Source: an uncultured Blautia sp.
Lineage (GTDB): Bacteria > Bacillota > Clostridia > Lachnospirales > Lachnospiraceae
Reading direction: 5' to 3'
NCBI GenBank assembly: GCA_900541345.1
Contig: UQJE01000022.1
Location: 1-31,990 of the forward strand
Length of the DNA: 31,990 nucleotides
Positions 24,490 to 31,990 of this stretch are shown one piece after another. A program made the position numbers and the translations under genes. The notes under the pieces were generated by a model. The model saw nothing but the letters and a program-made list of their open reading frames with translations, was not told the DNA's origin and made no database searches. How positions within the stretch are numbered: position 1 is the first letter of the stretch; the number at the start of each line of letters is the position of its first letter.

Positions 24490-25415
24490 TATCTGCCCTC
24501 CCACTGTGCCACTACAAGAAAGGAATTGGAAAATTCCGGAAACATTCCGCTCTCAATCAGGGAATCGTATACTCTTGGCTCATCAAATAAAAAGATTCTC
24601 TCTCTGTCATAATTTGCAAATCCATGAGAAAGCTCCCCTTTTTTGGGGAGATAATCATCGGAATAGATCGTCATTGGGAACTTGTAGTCCGGATATGGAT
24701 AGTAAAATGCGGTGGAAAACTCTCCTGCCCGGCTGATAATATCAGAAAGCTCTTTCTTCGAGAATGTTTTTACTCCCTTTGTTTTCGTATACCCTTCCAG
24801 ACCTTCAAAATAAGTTCCTGTATGGTCTTCTGTACAACCTGCCCAGTATTTTAATCCCAGCCTGTTTTCAATGGCTATGATAATTTTTCCTCCGGGATTT
24901 AAATGACGGGAAATCCGGCGCAGCATTTCTACATACGGTTCTTTTGTGCCGATATATCCTTCTGAATATTCAAACACACCGATTAAAGTTATATAATCGA
25001 ATTTCTCTTCCAGATTTTTTTCTATATCCTGGAAATTTCCCACCATAATTTTTACGTTCTCATAATCTCTGTTTCTGTAAGCATTGATGGTACTTCTCAT
25101 TTTAGAAAGCTCAATGCAGGTAAGAGAACCGGCCTTCTCTGCAAGAGCACCTGTGACTGCTCCGCAGCCGGAACCAATTTCCAGCACCTTATCTTCTTTT
25201 GTTATGGGAAGCCATTCCAGAATATTTTTTCTTATATGAGAAAAATGATAAAGAACAGGCCAGCTGTTCCTCTGTGCAATGACAGCGTTTAATTCCTCTT
25301 CTCTGTAATACTTCGCAATTTCCAGAAGCTCTTCCTCAACGGGACCGTCACTGTATAAATCTTCTCCCGGATAATAAGTGTAGTCCAGGGTCACATTTCC
25401 GATTTTTTCCTGCAT
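24489..25415 (-). CDS. Class I SAM-dependent methyltransferase of the polysaccharide operon
   Basis: A 308-aa cytoplasmic methyltransferase. SAM motif I is VLEIGSGCGAVTGAL (77-91), with the acidic ribose-binding residue E102 in TCIELSKM. Motif IV is FDYITLIGVFEYSEGY, followed by LNPGGKIIIAIENRLGLKYW. An extra N-terminal segment (1-60) and a C-terminal alpha/beta extension are present. ATG at 25415 follows AAAGGAGAGTTTT, 13 nt after the Wzt-type gene. It is coupled by a 1-nt overlap to the kinase-like gene. By position next to a Wzt with a glycan-binding-like tail it may methylate the non-reducing end of the growing chain, as the methyltransferase half of WbdD does in E. coli O8/O9a. Methylation of a sugar nucleotide or side residue is the alternative. 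Confidence 0.85.
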   Translation of the reverse strand: MQEKIGNVTLDYTYYPGEDLYSDGPVEEELLEIAKYYREEELNAVIAQRNSWPVLYHFSHIRKNILEWLPITKEDKVLEIGSGCGAVTGALAEKAGSLTCIELSKMRSTINAYRNRDYENVKIMVGNFQDIEKNLEEKFDYITLIGVFEYSEGYIGTKEPYVEMLRRISRHLNPGGKIIIAIENRLGLKYWAGCTEDHTGTYFEGLEGYTKTKGVKTFSKKELSDIISRAGEFSTAFYYPYPDYKFPMTIYSDDYLPKKGELSHGFANYDRERIFLFDEPRVYDSLIESGMFPEFSNSFLVVAQWEGR

Positions 25416-25427
25416 AAAACTCTCCTT

Positions 25428-26699
25428 TTATTCCAGTTCCTCAATACTCACTTTGGAATTCATATCATAAAAGCCTACTGTGTTTTTGTGGGAGACGACT
25501 GTAATGTTGCAGGCATCATAAAGCCTGTGGAACACCGTAAAATCTCCGCCTTTATATCCTGTACAGCCGAAAGAGAGAAGATATTCCCCTCCCTGAAGGC
25601 TCATTTCCTGGGTAAAGGTCACAATACACTCTTTTCCTGCCTCGGAATGCTCCACTTCCATTTCCTCAAAAAGTGTGTTTGTCCCTGTGATCTCTGTTCC
25701 CTGTATATTTTTAAAGGTAAACGCCATAATCGGCTGCTGAATCGTCTCATGAAAACGTACCTTCATCTTAATTGAAAAACTGCTGCCTTTTTCTATGGTA
25801 TTACTCTGTCTTCCCTTGGAATCCAGAACAACAAAATCCACAATCTCAGCCTGCTTGTCTCCGTATTCCAGAGTATCCGGATTTACCATAAAACCGGCTC
25901 TCCAGTTTTCCGTTTCTTTTCTGGAAGAAGGCGCTTCCTCCTCCCCCTGCTTCACAGGATCCTGATTGACAAGAAGCTGTTTATACATATCTACCATTTC
26001 TTTTGGATTGCCCTCGTCCAGCATCTGTCCCTTATTTAAAAGAACTACCTTGTCACAGTATTTGGAAATGCTGCTCAAATCATGGCTTACAATCAGGATG
26101 GTTTTTCCCTGATTCTTAAATTCTTCAAATTTATGATAACATTTTGCCTGGAAAAATACGTCTCCCACAGAGAGTGCCTCATCTACAATGAGAATTTCCG
26201 GGTCAATATTGATAGCTACTGCAAAGGCAAGACGCACAAACATACCGCTCGAATACATTTTTACAGGCTGGTGGATAAAATCCCCAATATCTGCAAAAGA
26301 GAGAATATCATCAAGACGGGCATCTATCTCCTCCTTTGTAAAACCGATCATGGTTCCATTTAAATAAATGTTTTCAAGACCTGTATACTCCATATTAAAG
26401 CCTGCGCCAAGCTCAAGAAGAGCGGAAATTCTTCCGTTTACCTTCACCTCTCCCTCTGTTGGGGAAAGAACGCCTGTAATAATCTTTAAAATCGTAGATT
26501 TACCGGAACCGTTCGTCCCGATAATTCCCACGCATTCGCCCTCGTTTATATCAAAATTCACATCACGAAGCGCATAATGTTCTCTGTATTTCTTTTTTCT
26601 GGACAGCCCCAGTGATTCCTTTAACCGGTCCGAGGGCTTGTCGTAAAGTTTATACATTTTTGTCAGGTGCTGTACCTGAATGGCTTTTTTATTTTCCAC
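25428..26699 (-). CDS. wzt: Polysaccharide export ABC transporter ATPase with C-terminal Wzt-like domain
   Basis: A 423-aa ATPase that drives export of a lipid-linked polysaccharide across the membrane. In the NBD (about 1-245), Walker A is GTNGSGKST (61-69), the signature YSSGM, Walker B ILIVDEALSVGD, and switch His in VSHD. After a charged linker comes a beta-sandwich domain (about 265-423) of the Wzt C-terminal type (AFTFKNIQGTEITGTNT, GGEYLLSFG). In E. coli O8/O9a that domain reads the chain-terminating modification before export. GTG start at 26699 follows AAGGAGAGGGACAA, 12 nt after the permease stop. Teichoic-acid exporters (TagH) have a different C-terminus, so a polysaccharide is the likelier cargo. 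Confidence 0.92.
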   Translation of the reverse strand: MENKKAIQVQHLTKMYKLYDKPSDRLKESLGLSRKKKYREHYALRDVNFDINEGECVGIIGTNGSGKSTILKIITGVLSPTEGEVKVNGRISALLELGAGFNMEYTGLENIYLNGTMIGFTKEEIDARLDDILSFADIGDFIHQPVKMYSSGMFVRLAFAVAINIDPEILIVDEALSVGDVFFQAKCYHKFEEFKNQGKTILIVSHDLSSISKYCDKVVLLNKGQMLDEGNPKEMVDMYKQLLVNQDPVKQGEEEAPSSRKETENWRAGFMVNPDTLEYGDKQAEIVDFVVLDSKGRQSNTIEKGSSFSIKMKVRFHETIQQPIMAFTFKNIQGTEITGTNTLFEEMEVEHSEAGKECIVTFTQEMSLQGGEYLLSFGCTGYKGGDFTVFHRLYDACNITVVSHKNTVGFYDMNSKVSIEELE

Positions 26700-26711
26700 T
26701 TGTCCCTCTCC

Positions 26712-27527
26712 TTATAATACATCTGCAAAATGAACGCGAAGACGTTTAAATACCCAGTTTCCGAAAAGGAAACAGAGAATGGTAAATATCCAGAAGTAAA
26801 GCGTCCACATCGGACTTTCAAAAAACCACTTTTTCATAACAAAAGCATCTCTGTAACCAGATACAATATAATACATCGGATTTAACTGAAGCACCTTCTG
26901 AAGAAGAGGATGTCCCGGAAGAGAAGTTTCCGCAATCCACATAATCGGTGTCAGCCAGATTCCTACCTGCAGACCAATGCTGATGATCTGAGTTAAATCC
27001 CGAAAGAAAACAACAACAGCGCAGGTAGCATAAACAAGTCCCAACACAAGAAGGAAGGTACATATACTGTAGTAAAGAATCTGGATATAATATAAATCCG
27101 GAAATCTTCCGTAACACATATACAGAATAATTGTAAACAGCACGAAAAAGCCGTGCACAAACATCGCTGAAATAATCTTCACAACAGGAAGAACGCTGAT
27201 ATTAAAAACGACTTTTTTTACAAGATAATTATATTCAAGCAGAGAGTTTGTTCCTCCTATCAAGGCATCCTGAAAGAAAAACCACGGCACGATTCCAGCC
27301 ACCAGATAAAGGACAAAGGGAACTCCCAGATCCCCTGTACCGGAGCGAAAGCCCACGGAAAAGACAAACCAGTATACAAGTATGGTTACAATTGGCTGCA
27401 CAAACGCCCACACAATTCCCAGATAAGAACCTGCATACTTTGTCTTAAAATCATTTTTTGCCAGTTTGAAAACCAGCCGGCGGTTTTTATATAATTCCGC
27501 CGGCAGGAAAAAAATAGTCTTCAGCAT
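26712..27527 (-). CDS. wzm: Polysaccharide export ABC transporter permease
   Basis: A 271-aa ABC-2 type membrane protein with six hydrophobic segments and the family's usual length (about 260-275). The amphipathic N-terminal part has KNDFKTKYAGSYLGIVWAFV, the hallmark interfacial helix and first membrane helix of Wzm/TagG/RfbA-type exporters. LNPMYYIVSGYRDA near the C-terminus is equally typical. ATG at 27527 follows TAGGAGTCGGGA, which covers the rfbC stop. It pairs with the Wzt-type ATPase to export the polymer made by the two GT2 enzymes. Confidence 0.93.
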   Translation of the reverse strand: MLKTIFFLPAELYKNRRLVFKLAKNDFKTKYAGSYLGIVWAFVQPIVTILVYWFVFSVGFRSGTGDLGVPFVLYLVAGIVPWFFFQDALIGGTNSLLEYNYLVKKVVFNISVLPVVKIISAMFVHGFFVLFTIILYMCYGRFPDLYYIQILYYSICTFLLVLGLVYATCAVVVFFRDLTQIISIGLQVGIWLTPIMWIAETSLPGHPLLQKVLQLNPMYYIVSGYRDAFVMKKWFFESPMWTLYFWIFTILCFLFGNWVFKRLRVHFADVL

Positions 27528-27536
27528 TCCCGACTC

Positions 27537-28091
27537 CTATCTGTGAAACTCTTTTAAGCCGTGCCATTTTTGATCCTTGTCAGAAAGCTCCAATTCCATT
27601 CCTTCCGGAACCGGCCATTTTACACCAATATCCGGATCATTCCAGATAAGACCGCCCTCATCGTTGGGATGATAAAAATCAGAGCATTTATAAGTAAATT
27701 CAGCATGGTCAGAAAGTACAAGGAATCCATGTGCAAATCCCTTCGGAATAAAGAACTGCTTCTTATTTTCTGCTGAGAGAAGAACGCCGTACCATTTTCC
27801 AAACGTTTTGGACCCTTCTCTTAAATCTACTGCCACATCGTAAACTTCTCCGCTTACTACGCGCACAAGTTTATCCTGGGGATACTGAATCTGAAAATGA
27901 AGTCCGCGAAGAACCCCGTAATGTGAACTTGACTGGTTGTCCTGTACAAACTCCACATCAATTCCCGCTTCCTTAAAATCATTGTAATTGTATGTCTCCA
28001 TAAAATATCCTCTGGAATCACCAAATACAGTCGGTTCGATTACTTTCAGCCCTTCTATGTCTCCGCATGGAGTTACTTTAATTTTTCCCAT
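27537..28091 (-). CDS. rfbC: dTDP-4-dehydrorhamnose 3,5-epimerase
   Basis: A 184-aa cupin-fold epimerase (EC 5.1.3.13) converting dTDP-4-keto-6-deoxy-D-glucose to dTDP-4-keto-L-rhamnose. Catalytic H65 in GVLRGLHFQ, QDKLVRVVSGEVYDVAVDLR, FIPKGFAHGF and the Tyr-containing FTYKCSDFYHP are all present, and the length is normal. ATG at 28091 follows AAAGGAGATAAAAA. The other rhamnose genes (rfbA, rfbB, rfbD) are not in the window and must lie elsewhere. Together with the adjacent aminotransferase, which uses the same 4-keto intermediate, it shows a dTDP-6-deoxyhexose polymer. Confidence 0.95.
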   Translation of the reverse strand: MGKIKVTPCGDIEGLKVIEPTVFGDSRGYFMETYNYNDFKEAGIDVEFVQDNQSSSHYGVLRGLHFQIQYPQDKLVRVVSGEVYDVAVDLREGSKTFGKWYGVLLSAENKKQFFIPKGFAHGFLVLSDHAEFTYKCSDFYHPNDEGGLIWNDPDIGVKWPVPEGMELELSDKDQKWHGLKEFHR

Positions 28092-28104
28092 TTTTTATCT
28101 CCTT

Positions 28105-29235
28105 TCAAAATCCTTTGAACTTTAAAATTGTATCTGTCACATATGCCACGTCTTTCATGTCAAGATTGTAGAACATAGGAAGACGGAGAAGTCTCTCGCT
28201 CTCTTTCGTTGTATACACATCTTCCCCTGAAAACCTGCCAAACTTCTGTCCTGCCGGAGCTGTATGGAGGGGAACATAATGAAATACACTCCTGATCCCA
28301 TTTTCCTTCAGATAGGTAATCAGTTCTGCCCGCACTTCCTGATTTCTCACTTTCAGGTAATACATATGGCAATTATTTGTACAATCCTTTGGAACAACCG
28401 GACGTACGATCTTTCCTTCTTCTTCCAGAACTGCAAGGTGTTCATGATAGTAATTATAAATCTCTTCCCTCTTCTTACTGATTTTATCACATTCTTCCAG
28501 TTGTGCATAGAGGTAAGCTGCATTCAGCTCACTTGGAAGATAAGAAGAACCGTAATCAATCCAACGGTACTTATCCACCTGTCCCCGGAAAAACTTGCTT
28601 CTGTCTGTTCCTTTTTCCCGGAGTATTTCCGCCCTCTCCTGGTATTTATCATTCCGGAAAACAAGAGCACCGCCCTCTCCCATTGTATAATTCTTTGTTT
28701 CATGAAAACTGTAACAGCCGAAATCCCCGATTGTGCCGAGCGCCTTTCCCTTATAATAAGAGCCAACCCCCTGAGCTGCATCCTCCACAACTTTCAAATT
28801 ATACTTTTGGGCCAAAGCCATGATTGTATCCATCTCACAGGAAATTCCTGCATAATGAACCGGAACAATCGCTTTTGTTTTTGGTGTGATGGCTGCCTCA
28901 ATCTTTGTCTCATCAATGTTCATCGTATCCGGTCGAATATCTACAAATACAATTTTTGCTCCTCGAAGCACAAATGCATCCGCTGTTGATACGAATGTAT
29001 AGGAAGGCATGATTACTTCGTCTCCCGGTTTTATGTCGCAGAGATAAGCTGCCATTTCAAGCGCATGGGTACAGGATGTTGTCAGCATCACATGACGAAC
29101 ATCAAACTTTTCCTCCATCAGTGCAGAGCATTTCTTTGTATAGCTTCCGTCCCCGCACAGCATTCCCTTTTCTATCGCGTCCTGTATATAAGCAAGTTCT
29201 TTTCCCACAAACGCAGGTCTGTTAAAATCTATCAT
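28105..29235 (-). CDS. rffA: dTDP-4-amino-4,6-dideoxygalactose transaminase, WecE/RffA type
   Basis: PLP-dependent sugar aminotransferase of the DegT/DnrJ/EryC1 family that makes dTDP-Fuc4N from dTDP-4-keto-6-deoxyglucose using glutamate (EC 2.6.1.59). With ATG 29235 the protein is 376 aa, the E. coli WecE length, and the PLP lysine falls at K181 (SFHETKNYTMGEGGA). From memory the resemblance to E. coli WecE is very high, e.g. PGDEVIMPSYTFVSTADAFV, RPDTMNIDET, VPVHYAG, TTKESERLLRLP. The start 12 codons upstream (29271) would overlap the muramidase gene and adds residues unlike the family. It lies 17 nt after the muramidase stop and 13 nt before rfbC. No acetyltransferase (WecD-like) gene is visible. 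Confidence 0.9.
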   Translation of the reverse strand: MIDFNRPAFVGKELAYIQDAIEKGMLCGDGSYTKKCSALMEEKFDVRHVMLTTSCTHALEMAAYLCDIKPGDEVIMPSYTFVSTADAFVLRGAKIVFVDIRPDTMNIDETKIEAAITPKTKAIVPVHYAGISCEMDTIMALAQKYNLKVVEDAAQGVGSYYKGKALGTIGDFGCYSFHETKNYTMGEGGALVFRNDKYQERAEILREKGTDRSKFFRGQVDKYRWIDYGSSYLPSELNAAYLYAQLEECDKISKKREEIYNYYHEHLAVLEEEGKIVRPVVPKDCTNNCHMYYLKVRNQEVRAELITYLKENGIRSVFHYVPLHTAPAGQKFGRFSGEDVYTTKESERLLRLPMFYNLDMKDVAYVTDTILKFKGF

Positions 29236-29252
29236 CTTCTGTTCCCTGTCCT

Positions 29253-30791
29253 TTATGCATGATTTACACATACACCATTTTCATCAAAAATATAAGTCAT
29301 TCCATCAATGGTAATAGCCGTATTTTGCGCCATGATACCGGATGTCTCCGTCCATCCTGGATAAAAATAATACCATTTGCCTTTTATCTTATGCCATTGT
29401 TTGTATGCTTTTCCTTCCTTATTAAAATAGTATGTGTTTATTTTACCATTTTCCTGAATTTTGGCAAAGCCGCTATTCATTCTTGCGCCATCTGCACCAT
29501 AATAGTAAATATCGCCCTGACTGCTGATTCGTTTTCTGTTTGTAAACGCATATCCTCGCTTGCTGTCAAAAAGATAAAATTTTCCATGTACATTTCTGGA
29601 GCCTTTATATGCATATCCATCTGCTCCCATATAATATTTCTTTCCTTCTGTCTGCACCCAGGTATTTGCTACACGGATCCCGCTTTCATCTGCGTAACAA
29701 GTTCTGTTTGTAGAAGCGGAATAAAGAAGCTGATTCTGGAACAAATGACCATCCTTACTGTCAAAACAGTAATATTCTCCACCTATTTTTCTTGTTCCTT
29801 TTAAAGGCTTTCCATTCTTATAATAATATTTTTTGCCATCCTTTTCTACCCATCCATCTTCTCCTGTACCGCTGTCCTCTCCTGAGTCACCTGGCACATA
29901 ACTGCTTACCGGCTCTGTTCTCGGTATGATTTTCTTTGTATAATCAACATATCCGAAATTAACATCCACATTACAATCTTTAGGAATACCGTCGATCAGA
30001 CCCTTTGTAGGATTTAAAACTCCGCCTCCATCCCCGTCTGTTGCCTGCCAAATTGTATAATCGTAAAGAGAGCTTGATGGCGCCTGGATTTTATCTCCGT
30101 AGCTTGCAATCCATACATCGAGCCCGGAAAGACGGCTCATATCAATTTTACTGCTGTACCAATAGGTGTTACAGTAAATCATTGGATAATATCCCGCCCG
30201 CTTTACCTCATTACAGAAAGTAAGGGCAAGCTCTGATATTTTAGAAGGTGTCAATTCTCCCATTTTTGAATATTCCAGATCAAATACAACTGGATAGGAA
30301 ACTTTGTATCCTCTCATTTTCTCAATGACAAGCTGCGCCTCTTTTAAGGCCTGCTCTTTTGTGGTAGCTGTGCTGTATACATAAGTTCCAACCGGCATTC
30401 CCACAGCATTTGCTTCCCTCATATTATAAGCATACGTCTTATCCATATACCCGGTTCCATATGCTATTCGTATCATGGCAAAATCCACATTTGATTTTTT
30501 AACTTTTGACCAGTTGATTTTCCCCTGCCATTCGGATACATCAATTCCTCTCGTAATTGCCCCCGGTATTGCCACACCACTTCCATTGTAACAGACACCG
30601 TTAATTTTCTGCCATGCCTTTGGGTTCGGCTTTTTATCGCTATCTTTTTTTCTCTGACCTTCCTCTAAAACAACTGCCTCACTTCTGTCATACGGTTCAA
30701 AAGGATTCGCATTTACTGCGATGCTCACTCCACTAAGATTCAGCGTTATTACTGCCAGTCCTGCAGCCAGCCATTTTTTCCATTTTTTCAT
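29253..30791 (-). CDS. Secreted GH25 muramidase with cell-wall-binding repeats
   Basis: A 512-aa exported lysozyme. It has a signal peptide (1-28, cleavage near VNA), a basic linker, and a GH25 domain at about 78-290. RGIDVSEWQGKINW carries D84, VVFDLEYSK carries catalytic D171 and E173, and IWQAT lies near its end. After an acidic Gly/Ser linker come six or more choline/glucan-binding-like repeats (WVEKDGKKYYYKNGKPLKGT; GKWYYFYPGWTE), about 322-510. It cleaves the glycan strand of peptidoglycan and is held to wall polymers by the repeats. ATG at 30791 follows AGAGGTAGAAG. It is the first gene after a near-consensus promoter and only 17 nt ahead of the aminotransferase, so it is probably made together with the polysaccharide genes. 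Confidence 0.93.
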   Translation of the reverse strand: MKKWKKWLAAGLAVITLNLSGVSIAVNANPFEPYDRSEAVVLEEGQRKKDSDKKPNPKAWQKINGVCYNGSGVAIPGAITRGIDVSEWQGKINWSKVKKSNVDFAMIRIAYGTGYMDKTYAYNMREANAVGMPVGTYVYSTATTKEQALKEAQLVIEKMRGYKVSYPVVFDLEYSKMGELTPSKISELALTFCNEVKRAGYYPMIYCNTYWYSSKIDMSRLSGLDVWIASYGDKIQAPSSSLYDYTIWQATDGDGGGVLNPTKGLIDGIPKDCNVDVNFGYVDYTKKIIPRTEPVSSYVPGDSGEDSGTGEDGWVEKDGKKYYYKNGKPLKGTRKIGGEYYCFDSKDGHLFQNQLLYSASTNRTCYADESGIRVANTWVQTEGKKYYMGADGYAYKGSRNVHGKFYLFDSKRGYAFTNRKRISSQGDIYYYGADGARMNSGFAKIQENGKINTYYFNKEGKAYKQWHKIKGKWYYFYPGWTETSGIMAQNTAITIDGMTYIFDENGVCVNHA

Positions 30792-30855
30792 CTTCTACCT
30801 CTTTTTTTAGCTATATCTCCTTTGTTTCTCTCATGGTATAAAAGCCACAGCCCTT

Positions 30856-30884
30856 ATTATACAGACTGCCCTCCTAAATTTCAA
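30856..30884 (-). promoter_or_regulatory. Strong promoter of the muramidase-polysaccharide operon
   Basis: Minus strand: TTGAAA (-35, 30879-30884), 17-bp spacer, TATAAT (-10, 30856-30861). The match is 11 of 12, the best in the window. No other clear promoter was found between here and 16150. Confidence 0.8.
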
Positions 30885-30928
30885 GGAAGAATGTTAAGGC
30901 TGTTACTTCGCACATACGCACTCGCAAA

Positions 30929-30959
30929 ACAGGAGATATGCCAAAGGCATATCTCCTGT
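30929..30959 (-). terminator. Rho-independent terminator of the L,D-transpeptidase gene
   Basis: A 14-bp perfect stem (30929-30942 with 30946-30959), AAA loop, followed on the minus strand by TTTTGCG after the stem. It lies 32 nt after the stop codon. It isolates the transpeptidase from the downstream muramidase promoter. Confidence 0.88.
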
Positions 30960-30991
30960 AGTATTTGTCTATTCTTCCTGTTTCCTAATCT

Positions 30992-31990
30992 TTAAATGGA
31001 TGGATCTGTCGGATCTGAATTATACGGAGGCTTCATAGGAACGAGAGCTCTTCTTCCAAGAGGTCCTCTTAACGCTTCTCTTGATTCATATTTATTAGAA
31101 TGGAAAATACGAATTGTTGCTCCGTTACAGTTCTCATATACCCATTTTGCATCTGCCACACAAGCACGGATACAACCGTGAGAAGCAGGATTTCCAAGTT
31201 TATTGTACTCTGCTGCCGGAACGCTGTATTGATTCATCGCCACGCCAGCTACAGAATGAACAAAAATTCCTCCAAGACCGGCTCCAGCCACATGTGTGCC
31301 GTACTGACCCCAGGACGGTCCCATAAGACTCTGCCATCTTGAACTTCTCCAGAGAGTGAACCGACCATTTGGCGTCTCTGTTCCCGCTGCTCCAACGGAT
31401 ACACGAATGGATTTTACAGGTACCGTTCTGCTCTTATCATAAATGGTCATAACACCATTTGTCTGGTCCACCTCTACATAGTAAGGTCCTCTGTAAACAG
31501 AAGTCAGATCATTGATACGGTAAGCTTTTTCATCAAAGTAATAACGAAGTCCGTCAATTACTGCGCTTGTATCTTTGTAGAAACCATCGCCATTTGGATT
31601 CACATAGCGTACCTTATTCTCTGAGTTGCTTAAAACAACCCAACCCGTACAGAATTTACCCTGCTCATCAAGCCATCCGTATGTATTATCTTTCCAGCGG
31701 AATGCATTTGTGAGCGTTGTGAATTTCTGGAAATAATACCAATTCCCGTTAATCTTCTTCCACTCGTCTCTTGCAAGCTGTCCGTCAGGCTCTGCATAAT
31801 ACCACTTATTGTTATATTTGATCATGGTATTTTTGAACACTCTTCCGCGATGTGTCTTTTCATCCGAAATTTCAAAGAAATATGTTTTTCCGTCAATTTC
31901 CTTAATTCCACTTGCCAGTCTTCCAAAGGAATCAAAATACTGACTTCCGACCCATCTATTCATATAATGTTCACCATTATCGCGGAAATA
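30992..31990 (-). CDS. L,D-transpeptidase (YkuD) with wall-binding repeats, 5' end beyond window
   Basis: 332 codons are visible and the frame is still open at the right edge. The ATG at 31963 is internal: the nine codons before it continue a repeat. The N-terminal visible part (about 160 residues) holds choline/glucan-binding-like repeats (NNKWYYAEPDGQLARDEW; INGNWYYFQ). Then a YkuD domain follows, starting YYVEVDQTNGVMTIYD, with VHSVAG and the active-site box GNPASHGCIRAC; the nucleophile Cys is encoded at 31172-31174. A basic, Pro-rich tail ends the protein. It forms 3-3 cross-links in peptidoglycan or attaches proteins to it, outside the membrane. The signal peptide must lie outside the window. 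The repeats resemble those of the muramidase, so both likely bind the same wall polymer. Confidence 0.93.
   Translation of the reverse strand, partial: YFRDNGEHYMNRWVGSQYFDSFGRLASGIKEIDGKTYFFEISDEKTHRGRVFKNTMIKYNNKWYYAEPDGQLARDEWKKINGNWYYFQKFTTLTNAFRWKDNTYGWLDEQGKFCTGWVVLSNSENKVRYVNPNGDGFYKDTSAVIDGLRYYFDEKAYRINDLTSVYRGPYYVEVDQTNGVMTIYDKSRTVPVKSIRVSVGAAGTETPNGRFTLWRSSRWQSLMGPSWGQYGTHVAGAGLGGIFVHSVAGVAMNQYSVPAAEYNKLGNPASHGCIRACVADAKWVYENCNGATIRIFHSNKYESREALRGPLGRRALVPMKPPYNSDPTDPSI

Noticed and set aside
24490..24504. GTG at 24504 as start of the kinase-like gene
   Set aside because: The GTG is part of the GGGAGGG ribosome binding site serving ATG 24489, which overlaps the preceding stop as TAATG.
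29236..29271. ATG at 29271 as start of the aminotransferase
   Set aside because: It would overlap the muramidase 3' end and add 12 residues absent from WecE; ATG 29235 gives the family length of 376.
31961..31963. ATG at 31963 as start of the L,D-transpeptidase
   Set aside because: The frame stays open to the window edge and the nine preceding codons continue a wall-binding repeat; no signal peptide follows this ATG.

Overview
The window looks like chromosomal DNA of a gut-type Lachnospiraceae (Blautia, Dorea or Ruminococcus gnavus-like). This is inferred from the low-to-middling GC content, strong AGGAGG-type ribosome binding sites, Rho-independent terminators, YesM/YesN-type two-component genes, clostridial papain-like peptidases and choline-binding-like wall repeats. 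No species can be fixed from the sequence alone. I saw no rRNA, tRNA, CRISPR array, transposase or phage gene.

Left part (1-9430): sugar uptake and sensing. On the minus strand a regulator-kinase-membrane-anchored sugar-binding protein operon (8607 to 4194, 4-nt overlaps) ends at a strong terminator. It is followed by a separately promoted RbsA/MglA-like ABC ATPase, an RbsC-like permease and a second ATPase that runs off the left edge. The two ATPase genes are identical over at least 1,472 nt and differ only in their first seven codons. Divergent from the regulator is fucU (fucose mutarotase).

Middle (9446-16167): two secreted or surface proteins (a double SH3b protein with a Pro/Thr repeat stalk, and a papain-like C1 peptidase with fibronectin-III-like repeats), then L-fucose isomerase fucI and a divergent AraC-family regulator. 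fucU and fucI make L-fucose the best guess for the sugar handled by this half, but no fucK, fucA or ABC-type solute-binding lipoprotein is in view.

Right part (16150-31990, all minus strand): a surface polysaccharide operon read from a near-consensus promoter at 30856-30884. Transcription order is GH25 muramidase, rffA/wecE-like aminotransferase, rfbC epimerase, ABC export permease (Wzm type), ABC export ATPase with a C-terminal glycan-binding-like domain (Wzt type), methyltransferase, degenerate kinase-fold protein with a coiled coil, two large paralogous double-domain GT2 glycosyltransferases, and a YfhO-type GT-C membrane protein. The operon ends at a hairpin shared with the convergent araC gene. 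Upstream, behind its own terminator, lies a partial L,D-transpeptidase with wall-binding repeats like those of the muramidase.

The most interesting reading is that methyltransferase + kinase fold + coiled coil beside a Wzt with a C-terminal domain reproduces, as two split genes, the domain order of WbdD. WbdD is the enzyme that caps and measures O-antigen chains in Gram-negative ABC-dependent export. This would be a chain-terminating module for a Gram-positive surface glycan. Four start codons were moved from the longest-ORF position on ribosome-binding-site and overlap evidence (araC, downstream GT2, kinase-like gene, rffA).
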